Translations under genes and position numbers: made by a program | In this document: in pieces, positions 7,437 through 14,056 of the stretch | Numbering within the stretch: position 1 is the first letter of the stretch | Layout: the number at the start of each line of letters is the position of its first letter | Source: Ferrovum sp. | GTDB lineage: Bacteria > Pseudomonadota > Gammaproteobacteria > Burkholderiales > Ferrovaceae | Assembly: GCA_027450105.1 (NCBI GenBank) | Contig: DAIDKJ010000017.1 | Coordinates: 1-14,056, forward strand | Reading direction: 5' to 3' | DNA length: 14,056 bases | The notes under the pieces: model-generated | The model's input: only the letters and a program-made list of their open reading frames with translations | The model's database searches: none | Told to the model about the DNA's origin: nothing

Positions 7437-8363
7437 TTAAAGGCCCGCCAATTCGCGAACGTGCTCGGTGACACAACGGCCCAAGGCATTGGTGTTGTAG
7501 CCCCCTTCCAGGGTTGACACCAAAGCGCCACCACAGTGACGCTGGGCCAGGTGGACCATTTGTTGCGTTGCCCAGGCAAAATCCGATTCCACCAGCCGCA
7601 GTTCTGCCAGCGGGTCTTCCCGATGGGCATCAAAACCCGCCGAAATCAACACCAACTGAGGCGCAAAGGCATCAAAGGCGGGCAGGCAATGCTGCTGCAA
7701 TACCTGGCGAAACACTGCACCGTCCGAGCCGGCCTGCAAGGGTAGATTGAGAATGTGATTGCTGATGGTCTCGGCTCCCTGATAGGGATAAAAGGGGTGT
7801 TGAAAGGTGGAGCAAAATAACACGCGCGGATCATCACGAAAAATATTTTCTGTGCCGTTTCCGTGGTGCACGTCGAAATCGAGAATGGCCACTCGCTCCA
7901 AACCGTGATATTCCAGCGCCCACAGGGCAGCCACTGCCACTGTGTTGAAAAAACAAAACCCCATGGCGCGTTCTTTTTCGGCATGATGTCCGGGCGGACG
8001 AACCGCACAGAAGGCGTTCTGAACCTGGCCCTTCAATACCAGATCCACTGCCAGTGTGCCCGCACCGGCAGCACCCAGAGCTGCTGGTACGGTGTAAGGA
8101 TTCATTGCAGTATCCGGATCAAGATGTACAATACCGTGGTGCGGTGCAACAGATAGCAGGTTTTCCACATGGGTAGGCGAATGCACGCGCTCCAGATGGC
8201 GTCGCTGCACAGGGTCGGCTTCATAGTGCAGCAAATAGGGCATGAGTCCGCTAGCAATGAGCCGGTCATTGATGGCGTCCAGGCGCCGTGGACTTTCTGG
8301 ATGAAACTCGCCCATGTCATGCCTCATGGAGAGTGAATGGGTCACGATTGCCGTTTGAACCAT
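7437..8363 (-). CDS. Zinc-dependent histone deacetylase family protein
   Basis: A deacetylase of the HDAC/AcuC/acetylpolyamine amidohydrolase superfamily (class II-like), 308 residues, expected in the cytosol. It would remove acetyl or other acyl groups from protein lysines or small amines. All catalytic elements are present: RPPGHHAEKE with the His pair (126, 127), DFDVHHGNGT with zinc ligands Asp164 and His166, SAGFDAHREDP with zinc ligand Asp245, and LEGGYN with the transition-state Tyr289. The frame runs back to 8495, but ATG 8363 is chosen. It has AGGA 7 bases upstream (8371-8374), and MVQTAIVTHS is the usual family N-terminus. The preceding 44 residues lack family similarity. It is divergent from a Pat-like acetyltransferase with a 146-base shared upstream region, so a protein-lysine substrate is plausible but unproven. 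Confidence 0.93.
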   Translation of the reverse strand: MVQTAIVTHSLSMRHDMGEFHPESPRRLDAINDRLIASGLMPYLLHYEADPVQRRHLERVHSPTHVENLLSVAPHHGIVHLDPDTAMNPYTVPAALGAAGAGTLAVDLVLKGQVQNAFCAVRPPGHHAEKERAMGFCFFNTVAVAALWALEYHGLERVAILDFDVHHGNGTENIFRDDPRVLFCSTFQHPFYPYQGAETISNHILNLPLQAGSDGAVFRQVLQQHCLPAFDAFAPQLVLISAGFDAHREDPLAELRLVESDFAWATQQMVHLAQRHCGGALVSTLEGGYNTNALGRCVTEHVRELAGL

Positions 8364-8370
8364 CGTAAGG

Positions 8371-8374
8371 TCCT
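8371..8374 (-). promoter_or_regulatory. Shine-Dalgarno AGGA deciding the deacetylase start
   Basis: On the minus strand AGGA is 7 bases before ATG 8363. The longer frame start at 8495 lies beyond the start of the divergent gene's likely leader. This site argues for the shorter protein. Confidence 0.65.
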
Positions 8375-8406
8375 GAAGAGAGAAGGACGAAAATAATTCA
8401 GCACAG

Positions 8407-8417
8407 GATGTAACATC
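8407..8417. promoter_or_regulatory. Palindrome GATGTAACATC in the divergent deacetylase/acetyltransferase upstream region
   Basis: An 11-base perfect palindrome (5-base arms, one central base). With one unpaired G it extends to CAG-ATGT / ACATCTG arms. It lies 44 bases before the deacetylase start and 93 before the acetyltransferase start. A shared operator is possible. Short palindromes also arise by chance. Confidence 0.25.
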
Positions 8418-8498
8418 TGAAATATTACTCCGTCCCTCTCCCGGCTTCCAGCAGATGGCTTGATTTTTTATAACCCCCGATGGCCCACCCGTCACACC

Positions 8499-8502
8499 GA
8501 GG
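8499..8502 (+). promoter_or_regulatory. Shine-Dalgarno GAGG deciding the Pat-like start
   Basis: GAGG is 7 bases before ATG 8510. The earlier in-frame ATG at 8480 is preceded by a C-rich stretch without a ribosome site. A TATAAC at 8469-8474 could be a -10 box for a transcript starting just downstream of it, but no -35 was seen. Confidence 0.55.
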
Positions 8503-8509
8503 CTCCAGG

Positions 8510-11011
8510 ATGAAACCCCACTATCTCAGCCCTTTTTTTACACCCCAGTCCATCGCTTTATGCGGGCTGCAGGCTCAAGGGTCTGACATCGGGCACCAGA
8601 CGTTGAACAACCTGATCAGCAGTGGCTATCGAGGCCGACTGTACCCCATTCATCCTCAAGCCTCCCACATCGAAGGGTTGAGCACCTTCCCCGATTTGAA
8701 GGCGATTCCCGAACCCGTGGATCTGGTCATGCTGGCCAACCCCATCGAGGAAATTCCGGCATTGATCGCCCAATGTGGTCAGCTGGGGCTACGCGCCGTG
8801 GTATTGCTCACCAACGGTTTTGGCGAGTCAGGAGCCGAAGGGGCCCGAGTGTTTGTGGAAGTGCAAGAACAGGCCCGGACTCATGGGGTGCGCTTTCTGG
8901 GACCTAATCGCCTGGGGGTGATCCGCCCGGCCATCGGCTTGACCCCTCCCCTGGTCATGGCCGGGGGCATTGCGCTGGTGTCTCAATCCACCGCGTTGAC
9001 CTGTGGGGTGCTGGACTGGGCAGCCGGCAATGGGATCGGATTTTCCTCGGTGGTCTCCATCAGTCCCTCTTCTGACATCGACTTTGCGGAAATCGTGGAC
9101 TATCTGGTTTCCGATCTGCAAACGCAAAGTATTCTCATGTTTATCGAATCCGTGGGGCATCCGCGGCATTTCATGAGCACCCTGCGCGAAGCCGCCCGCG
9201 TCAAGCCCGTCATCGTGCTAAAGTCAGACCGATGGGGGCATCTCTCCGGGGCCATGCATCACATCCATGATCAGGGCGGTTATCCCTCCATGTTGCAAAG
9301 CGATGCCATCTTCGATGCCGCCTTGCGGCGCGCCGGTGTGGTTCGGGTACGTAACCTGACCCAATTGTTTTCGGCGGCTCGCGCCTGCGCAGTGCGTTAT
9401 CGCCGCAGTGGTTCCCGACTAGCGGTGTTATCCAATGGCGATGGCCCGGGTGCCTTGGCCAGTGATCGGGCCATGGATAACCGGATTCCCCTGGCGCGCT
9501 TGTCCAGTGACACGCTCACCCATCTGGAGCCGCTCATGCCCACCTCCTGGGATGGGAGCAATCCCCTGAATCTGGGCAGCGGTGCCAAGGCCCAGCGCTT
9601 TGCAGCCGTTGCCAGTCTGGTTCTTGCGGATCCCGAAGTGGATTCTCTTTTGGTCATCCTCACGCCCCAATTCGATGCCGAGCCCCTGGAAACCGCCCAC
9701 GAGCTGGAGGCCCTGTGCAAACAAACCACCAAGCCGATTCTGGCCTGCTGGATGGGAGACCGCAGTGTTTTGCCATCGCGCGCCATTTTATCGGCGGCTC
9801 AGATTCCCAATTTCAGAACCCCCGAATCTGCTCTCGATGCGTTTCATTACATGGCGCTATACCACCGCAATCAGCAGATGTTGTTTCAAACCCCGCCGCC
9901 GTCCGATGAAAACAAGGCCCCGTTGCTGGAGCAGGCGCGCGAATTACTGAACACGGCGCTAGAACGCCATGTGACGGTTCTGGGAACCCGGGAGACAGAA
10001 CAGTTGCTCAACTGTTTTCATGTGGTCTACCGGGCCGGTCTGCCCCCACCCCTGTTTAGCGGTCAGGATACCGAGCTGCGCGCTGTCAGTTTGGGTGTGA
10101 TCCGTGATCCCACACTGGGCCCCGCCTTGTTTTTGGGCCCCACCGGAATTGCGGCGGGTATTCCCGGATCAAAAACCTGGTCCTTGCCCCCGCTCAACCC
10201 CTTTTTGGCCCACGAATTGGTTGATCGCAGCACCATTGCCAACCAATTGAACCAGCATGACCAGATCCGCGCCATCCACCACGAGGAATTGATCGAATTG
10301 TTGCTGCGCCTGTCCGATATGGCATGCGAGCTCCCTCAGTTGGCAGAAATTCACTTGCAAGCCTGGTTTTCTCCCGACGATGCCCCCCTGATCAGCCGTG
10401 CCCAACTGACGCTTAGCAGCAGCCCGGCACCACGCACACGCTATGGACATATGGCCGTTCATCCCTACCCGGCCGATCTGGTCCGGCAGGTCATTTTGCG
10501 CAACGGCACAGAAATCACCCTGCGTCCGATTCGCCCGGAAGATGCCGAAATGGAGCAAGCCTTTGTTAAAGCCCTCTCCGATGACACCCGTTATTTTCGC
10601 TTTATGGATGCCCTGCGCGAACTTCCACGCTCCATGCTGGTGCGCTTTACGCAACTGGACTACGAGCGCGAAATCGCGCTCGTGGCCATCACGCAGCGGG
10701 CCGATCATCCCATGCAGATTGGGGTGGTGCGTTATGCCACCAATCCGGATGGAGAGTCTTGCGAGTTTGCGCTGGTCATAGGGGACGAATGGCAGCGCCA
10801 TGGATTGGGGCAAATCATGATGGAATACCTCATGGAAATTGCCGCACAGCGCGGCTTGAAGATGATTGAAGGAGAAGTGCTGGGTTCCAATTCAGGCATG
10901 CTGCATCTCATGACACGGCTGGGATTTGCCATTCGCACCTCACCCGAAGACCCGGCCATCCGCATCGTAACGCGCAATCTGGAGCCTGGCACAGCCCCCC
11001 CGACGCCTTAG
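8510..11011 (+). CDS. Pat-like protein: acyl-CoA-synthetase-like body fused to GNAT acetyltransferase
   Basis: This 833-residue protein has the architecture of Salmonella Pat (YfiQ/Pka), a protein-lysine acetyltransferase that uses acetyl-CoA and inactivates acetyl-CoA synthetase. Order: CoA-binding domain (about 1-130); succinyl-CoA-ligase-like parts (about 135-460) with ALVSQSTAL (158-163) and SNGDGPGALASDRA; a shrunken ATP-grasp remnant (about 474-640); and a GNAT domain (about 661-825) with LRNGTEITLRPIRPEDA, conserved Glu752 in CEFALVI and the acetyl-CoA loop QRHGLG (762-767). The body looks catalytically dead. SQSGAL has Thr for Gly, the usual phospho-His segment SHTG is replaced by HHIHDQGG (250-257), and about 60 residues of the nucleotide-binding lobe are missing between 501 and 528. 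The start at 8510 has the ribosome site. ATG 8480 would add 10 residues. It is convergent with nlpD, 23 bases away. The acetyltransferase call is strong; the targets are inferred. Confidence 0.9.
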   Translation: MKPHYLSPFFTPQSIALCGLQAQGSDIGHQTLNNLISSGYRGRLYPIHPQASHIEGLSTFPDLKAIPEPVDLVMLANPIEEIPALIAQCGQLGLRAVVLLTNGFGESGAEGARVFVEVQEQARTHGVRFLGPNRLGVIRPAIGLTPPLVMAGGIALVSQSTALTCGVLDWAAGNGIGFSSVVSISPSSDIDFAEIVDYLVSDLQTQSILMFIESVGHPRHFMSTLREAARVKPVIVLKSDRWGHLSGAMHHIHDQGGYPSMLQSDAIFDAALRRAGVVRVRNLTQLFSAARACAVRYRRSGSRLAVLSNGDGPGALASDRAMDNRIPLARLSSDTLTHLEPLMPTSWDGSNPLNLGSGAKAQRFAAVASLVLADPEVDSLLVILTPQFDAEPLETAHELEALCKQTTKPILACWMGDRSVLPSRAILSAAQIPNFRTPESALDAFHYMALYHRNQQMLFQTPPPSDENKAPLLEQARELLNTALERHVTVLGTRETEQLLNCFHVVYRAGLPPPLFSGQDTELRAVSLGVIRDPTLGPALFLGPTGIAAGIPGSKTWSLPPLNPFLAHELVDRSTIANQLNQHDQIRAIHHEELIELLLRLSDMACELPQLAEIHLQAWFSPDDAPLISRAQLTLSSSPAPRTRYGHMAVHPYPADLVRQVILRNGTEITLRPIRPEDAEMEQAFVKALSDDTRYFRFMDALRELPRSMLVRFTQLDYEREIALVAITQRADHPMQIGVVRYATNPDGESCEFALVIGDEWQRHGLGQIMMEYLMEIAAQRGLKMIEGEVLGSNSGMLHLMTRLGFAIRTSPEDPAIRIVTRNLEPGTAPPTP

Positions 11012-11034
11012 CCTCCCATGCCAGCGCAAGGGAT

Positions 11035-11595
11035 TTAGTGAGGGAGGATTTTATCCGGGTCCACGGGCTTGCCGTGATAACGAATTTCAAAGTGCCAATG
11101 GGGGTTTACCCCCGCAAGGGTCGTTGCCAGGCGTTCTCCGCGCTGAACCTGCTGTCCCTCATGGACCAAAACCTTGCCATTGTTGGCATACACGCTGAGG
11201 TAGTCGGTGCCATGCTTGACAATGACCATCTCGCCATAGCTCTTGATGCTGTTGCCCACATACGTCACCGTGCCGTCTGCTGCACAGAACACGGGCGTTG
11301 GTCCATGGGGACTGAAATCAATACCGCGATTCCTGACTTGATACGGGCCGGCCAGGGATTTGTCTAAAGGCCACATCCAGGTAACGCTTCCAGTTGTTGA
11401 GGGGGGAGCTGAGCCAGTCGAATGTTTGGTACGGCCGGATTCAAGCACCGGATTTTCTTTGATTGGATGGGATGCCACGGGTGCGGGGGCATTCGAGGCA
11501 CAACCCGCCAACCCGACAACCAGCGCCAGAACAGCCATCCGGCTGCCCCCCCCAGACACAACCCTGCGTAATACCTGTTGAAGAAAAGGAGTCAC
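11035..11595 (-). CDS. nlpD: NlpD-like LytM-domain lipoprotein lacking LysM
   Basis: A 186-residue predicted lipoprotein. NlpD in E. coli is an outer-membrane activator of the amidase AmiC, which splits septal peptidoglycan. Here a basic N-terminus and hydrophobic stretch end in the lipobox GLAGC (Cys32), followed by a Pro/Ser/Thr linker and an M23/LytM domain (about 73-184: WMWPLDKSLAG, NRGIDFSPHG, CAADGTVTYVGN, HWHFEIRYHGKPVDP). The first zinc ligand of active M23 peptidases is Asn89 and the later YAH histidine is Asn138. Only Asp93 and the HxH pair (166, 168) remain, so enzyme activity is unlikely, as in NlpD. The LysM domain usual in NlpD is absent. It starts with GTG, overlapping the pcm stop (GTGA), with GGAG 8 bases upstream. 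Another degenerate M23 activator (EnvC-like) is the alternative. Confidence 0.85.
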   Translation of the reverse strand: MTPFLQQVLRRVVSGGGSRMAVLALVVGLAGCASNAPAPVASHPIKENPVLESGRTKHSTGSAPPSTTGSVTWMWPLDKSLAGPYQVRNRGIDFSPHGPTPVFCAADGTVTYVGNSIKSYGEMVIVKHGTDYLSVYANNGKVLVHEGQQVQRGERLATTLAGVNPHWHFEIRYHGKPVDPDKILPH

Positions 11596-12221
11596 TGTAT
11601 CTGCTCCAGCAACGGCACAAAGTGCACGGACTCAATAGCCCTTTGAACCGGTCCCGCTTCAGTTTGTTCCACCAACATCAATTGCTGCTGCCGCTCCCCC
11701 ACCGGAATGACCAACCGGCCACCAGGGGCCAGTTGTGCCAGCAGTGCAGAGGGAATCTGCGGTGCCGCCGCCGCCACGATGATGCCGTCAAAAGGGGCCG
11801 CTTCGGGCAGCCCCTTGGTTCCATCTGTCAATTTAAGGCGCAGGTTACGGATCATGAGGGGCCACAAACGGGCGCGGGTTCGCTCCAGCAAAGCCCCGAT
11901 GCGTTCCACGGAGTAGACCTCTGTGGCCAACTGCGCCAGAACGGCTGCCTGATAACCGCACCCTGTGCCCACCTCCAGCACCTTGGTCAATTTCCGGCCT
12001 TGAAACAGGAGTTCCACCATGCGCGCCACCGTATACGGTGCCGAGATCGTCTGCCCAAAACCGATGGGCAGCGCCGAGTCTTCATAGGCTCGGACGGAAA
12101 TTCCCTCGTCCACGAACACATGCCGTGGAACGCGACCCATGGCTGCCAACACCTGTAAATCCTGGATTCCACGAGTCTTGAGGCGTTCCACCATCCGTGC
12201 CCGGGTGCGGTCCGAAGTCAT
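11592..12221 (-). CDS. pcm: Protein-L-isoaspartate O-methyltransferase
   Basis: Pcm uses S-adenosylmethionine to methylate isoaspartyl residues in aged proteins, which starts their repair. It is a 209-residue cytosolic enzyme. Motifs seen are QVLAAMGRVPRHVFV, then the family signature LPIGFGQTISAP (51-62) with the catalytic-loop Ser60, the SAM-binding motif VLEVGTGCGYQ (81-91), the acidic YSVER after the second strand, and FDGIIVAAAAP. ATG 12221 is chosen because TSDRTRARMVERL is the usual N-terminus of related proteins and an AGG lies 7 bases upstream. The frame could start at GTG 12239, whose ribosome site would overlap the start. It follows surE after 21 bases and overlaps nlpD by 4 bases, giving the conserved surE-pcm-nlpD order. 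Confidence 0.95.
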   Translation of the reverse strand: MTSDRTRARMVERLKTRGIQDLQVLAAMGRVPRHVFVDEGISVRAYEDSALPIGFGQTISAPYTVARMVELLFQGRKLTKVLEVGTGCGYQAAVLAQLATEVYSVERIGALLERTRARLWPLMIRNLRLKLTDGTKGLPEAAPFDGIIVAAAAPQIPSALLAQLAPGGRLVIPVGERQQQLMLVEQTEAGPVQRAIESVHFVPLLEQIQ

Positions 12222-12242
12222 GCCAATGCCTGAAACCACCCC

Positions 12243-12992
12243 TCAACCCTCAAGCCATTGGCCCAGCGTGGAAATCTGTTGGTAATGCGTCAGATCTACC
12301 TGCAAGGGTGTCACAGAAACGTAGCCCTGCGCCACGGCATCAAAATCAGTGCCCTCCCCGGCATCCGCAGCCGGTCCTGCAGCACCTACCCAGTAAACGG
12401 TTTCTCCCCGTGGATTGGCAGATTTGATGACCGGCTCGGCCTTATGTCGGCGCCCCAGACGCGTGATGCGAAACCCCTTGATGTCGGCTCTGGGTCGGTC
12501 GGGCACATTCACATTGAGCAAACTGGCATGGGGCAGGGGTCGAGCACGAATGCGTTGAACCAACTCCAGCACGCAGCGCGCCGCCGTATCGAAATGGCGC
12601 CCTGCCCCGGAGAGGGTGACCAAAGAGACGGCAATGGAGGGAATTCCCAGCAGGTACCCTTCCGTTGCAGCGGCCACCGTGCCGGAATAAATGGTGTCAT
12701 CCCCCATGTTGGCCCCATGATTGATGCCCGAAACGACCATATCGGGGGCTTGTTCCAGCAAGCCCGTCACGGCCATATGCACGCAATCAGTCGGGGTGCC
12801 ATTCACATAATGAAAACCATTGGGAGCCTGACGAACCATCAGCGGCCGGTCGAGTGTCAAGGAATTACTGGCCCCACTCTTTTCCGCATCAGGCGCCACA
12901 ACGGTCACTGTTCCCAACTCCTCCAGGCTTCTTGTCAGCACTGCGAGTCCCGTGGAAAAATAGCCGTCATCATTGCTAAGCAGAATGCGCAT
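12243..12992 (-). CDS. surE: 5'/3'-nucleotidase SurE
   Basis: SurE is a metal-dependent phosphatase acting on nucleoside 5'- and 3'-monophosphates and short polyphosphate, linked to stationary-phase survival. It has 249 residues, the usual length. The N-terminus MRILLSNDDGY carries the metal-binding pair Asp8-Asp9. Ser39 in EKSGASNS and the Asn in SGINHGAN (91 or 95) complete the site known from family structures. NGTPTDCV and YSGTVAAATEG are further signatures. The Shine-Dalgarno sequence AAGGAT is 6 bases before ATG 12992. The gene begins 16 bases after the lpd stop, so transcription from the lpd side is likely. Confidence 0.97.
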   Translation of the reverse strand: MRILLSNDDGYFSTGLAVLTRSLEELGTVTVVAPDAEKSGASNSLTLDRPLMVRQAPNGFHYVNGTPTDCVHMAVTGLLEQAPDMVVSGINHGANMGDDTIYSGTVAAATEGYLLGIPSIAVSLVTLSGAGRHFDTAARCVLELVQRIRARPLPHASLLNVNVPDRPRADIKGFRITRLGRRHKAEPVIKSANPRGETVYWVGAAGPAADAGEGTDFDAVAQGYVSVTPLQVDLTHYQQISTLGQWLEG

Positions 12993-13008
12993 GAACGATC
13001 CTTAGTTC

Positions 13009-14056
13009 TTAGCGGCGCTGGGGCGGCAAGTCAGTACATACCCCCTCAAACAATTCTGCAGCCATACCGATGGATTCGCCCAAGGTGGGATGAGGATGAA
13101 TGGTTTTGCCAATATCTCCGGCTTCGGCACCCATTTCGATGGCTAGACACACTTCACTGATGAGGTCTCCTGCATGGGTTCCCACAATGCCGCCCCCCAG
13201 GATGCGATGGGTCTCTTCATCAAACAGGAGTTTGGTGAAACCTTCTTCGCGCCCATTGGCAATGGCCCGACCAGAGGCCGCCCAGGGGAAAACGGCCTTG
13301 CGAAAGCGCATACCTTGCGCCTTGGCCTGCTCTTCTGTGACTCCCGCCCAAGCCACTTCGGGATTGGTATAAGCCACTGAAGGTATTTGCCGCACATCCA
13401 GAAAGCTGCGTTGACCCTCAGCGCTTTCTGCCGCCACATGGCCCTCGTGTACCGCCTTGTGAGCTAGCATGGGCTGTCCCACCACATCACCAATGGCGAA
13501 AATATGTGGCACATTGGTACGCTGCTGCTTATCCACCGGGATAAAACCGCGCGCATCCACGCTCACTCCAGCCATCTCCGCACCGATCTGAGCCCCATTG
13601 GGACGGCGCCCCACCGCCACGAGGACCAGATCATAGCGCTCGGGTGCAGAAGGAGCCTGGGCACCCGAAAAAGTGACCCAAATGCCGTCTTCCCGGGCTT
13701 CGACCGCCGTGGTTTTGGTTTGCAGCATGATCCGATCAAAACGCTTGGCGTTGAATTTTTCCCACACTTTGACCAAATCCCGGTCGGCCCCGGCCATCAA
13801 GCCGTCCAGCATTTCCACCACATGGATTTGGGCCCCCAAGGTAGCGTACACCGTTGCCATTTCCAGGCCGATGATGCCGCCCCCAATAACCAGCATGCGC
13901 TGCGGAATTTGGCGTAACTCCAGGGCGCCGGTGGAATCGACGATGCGGGGGTCCTGAGGAATGAAGGGCAATGTGACCGCCTGGGAGCCTGCGGCGATGA
14001 TTGCCTTGGAAAATTTAATGAGTTGGCGGCCCGTCGCTTGTGTGACTTGCAGATGG
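13009..14056 (-). CDS. lpdA: Dihydrolipoamide dehydrogenase (E3), N-terminal part outside window
   Basis: E3 reoxidises the lipoyl groups of 2-oxo-acid dehydrogenase complexes using FAD and NAD+. The C-terminal 348 residues are visible, and the frame is open at the right edge. It enters at the end of the FAD domain (KAIIAAGSQAV then LPFIPQDPRIVDSTGAL). The NAD-binding domain has GGGIIGLEMATVYATLGA and VVEMLDGLMAGADRD. TNVPHIFAIGDVVG is the second FAD motif, and the C-terminal dimer domain contains HPHPTLGES with the catalytic His-Glu pair. The ending FEGVCTDLPPQRR resembles pyruvate-dehydrogenase-type E3 of Beta- and Gammaproteobacteria, so aceE/aceF may lie upstream, outside the window. The FAD-binding N-terminus, the redox disulfide and any N-terminal lipoyl domain cannot be seen. 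Confidence 0.96.
   Translation of the reverse strand, partial: HLQVTQATGRQLIKFSKAIIAAGSQAVTLPFIPQDPRIVDSTGALELRQIPQRMLVIGGGIIGLEMATVYATLGAQIHVVEMLDGLMAGADRDLVKVWEKFNAKRFDRIMLQTKTTAVEAREDGIWVTFSGAQAPSAPERYDLVLVAVGRRPNGAQIGAEMAGVSVDARGFIPVDKQQRTNVPHIFAIGDVVGQPMLAHKAVHEGHVAAESAEGQRSFLDVRQIPSVAYTNPEVAWAGVTEEQAKAQGMRFRKAVFPWAASGRAIANGREEGFTKLLFDEETHRILGGGIVGTHAGDLISEVCLAIEMGAEAGDIGKTIHPHPTLGESIGMAAELFEGVCTDLPPQRR

Noticed and set aside
7232..7633. A 133-codon minus-strand frame across the deacetylase C-terminus and the following gap
   Set aside because: Most of it is out of frame with the clear deacetylase gene. The tail has no ribosome site of its own and no recognisable domain.
11012..11052. 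CCTCCC (11012-11017) and GGGAGG (11042-11047) followed by ATTTTAT as a terminator for the Pat-like gene
   Set aside because: The stem is only 6 pairs with a 24-base loop, it lies largely inside the nlpD 3' end, and the T-run is interrupted.

Overview
The window looks like an ordinary chromosomal segment of a Proteobacterium, most likely a Betaproteobacterium. This is inferred from the AlaC-type aminotransferase, homoserine dehydrogenase and threonine synthase run, from the surE-pcm-nlpD order next to a lipoamide dehydrogenase with the C-terminal motif of pyruvate dehydrogenase enzymes, and from the protein sequences themselves. Base composition is moderately GC-rich throughout. I see no insertion sequence, phage gene, tRNA, rRNA or CRISPR array. 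Genes are tightly packed and all intergenic gaps are below about 220 bases.

Layout, left to right. (1) Minus strand, 1-2087: clpB, cut at its 3' end by the window edge, with a near-consensus heat-shock (sigma-32) promoter. (2) Plus strand, 2202-3059: mlaA, an outer-membrane lipoprotein of phospholipid transport. (3) Minus strand, 6793 to 3115: operon alaC-hom-thrC, an amino-acid block whose first two genes overlap by 4 bases. (4) Plus strand, 6851-7219: a small Mth938-domain protein that reads away from alaC. (5) Minus strand, 7437-8363: a zinc-dependent HDAC-family deacetylase, followed by a possible terminator. (6) Plus strand, 8510-11011: a large Pat-like protein with an acyl-CoA-synthetase-like body and a C-terminal GNAT acetyltransferase. 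It is divergent from the deacetylase gene. (7) Minus strand, 14056 to 11035: lpd (5' end outside the window), surE, pcm and an nlpD-like lipoprotein gene, closely spaced or overlapping and probably one transcription unit.

How the genes fit together. Three physiological themes are visible: stress and repair (ClpB disaggregase, Pcm protein repair, SurE nucleotidase), envelope maintenance (MlaA, NlpD-like amidase activator), and central or amino-acid metabolism (Lpd, AlaC, Hom, ThrC). The most suggestive arrangement is the head-to-head acetyltransferase and deacetylase pair. It could form a local reversible protein-acylation switch, comparable in concept to Pat/CobB or AcuA/AcuC acting on acetyl-CoA synthetase.

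I did not find a clearly undescribed system. The best leads are the Pat/HDAC divergent pair and the collapsed ATP-grasp part of the Pat-like protein, a Cys/His-rich insertion in threonine synthase, and a LysM-less NlpD-like protein with a degenerate zinc site and no rpoS next to it. Several start codons were moved from the longest possible reading frame on the basis of Shine-Dalgarno spacing and family alignment from memory. Those choices are explained in each entry.
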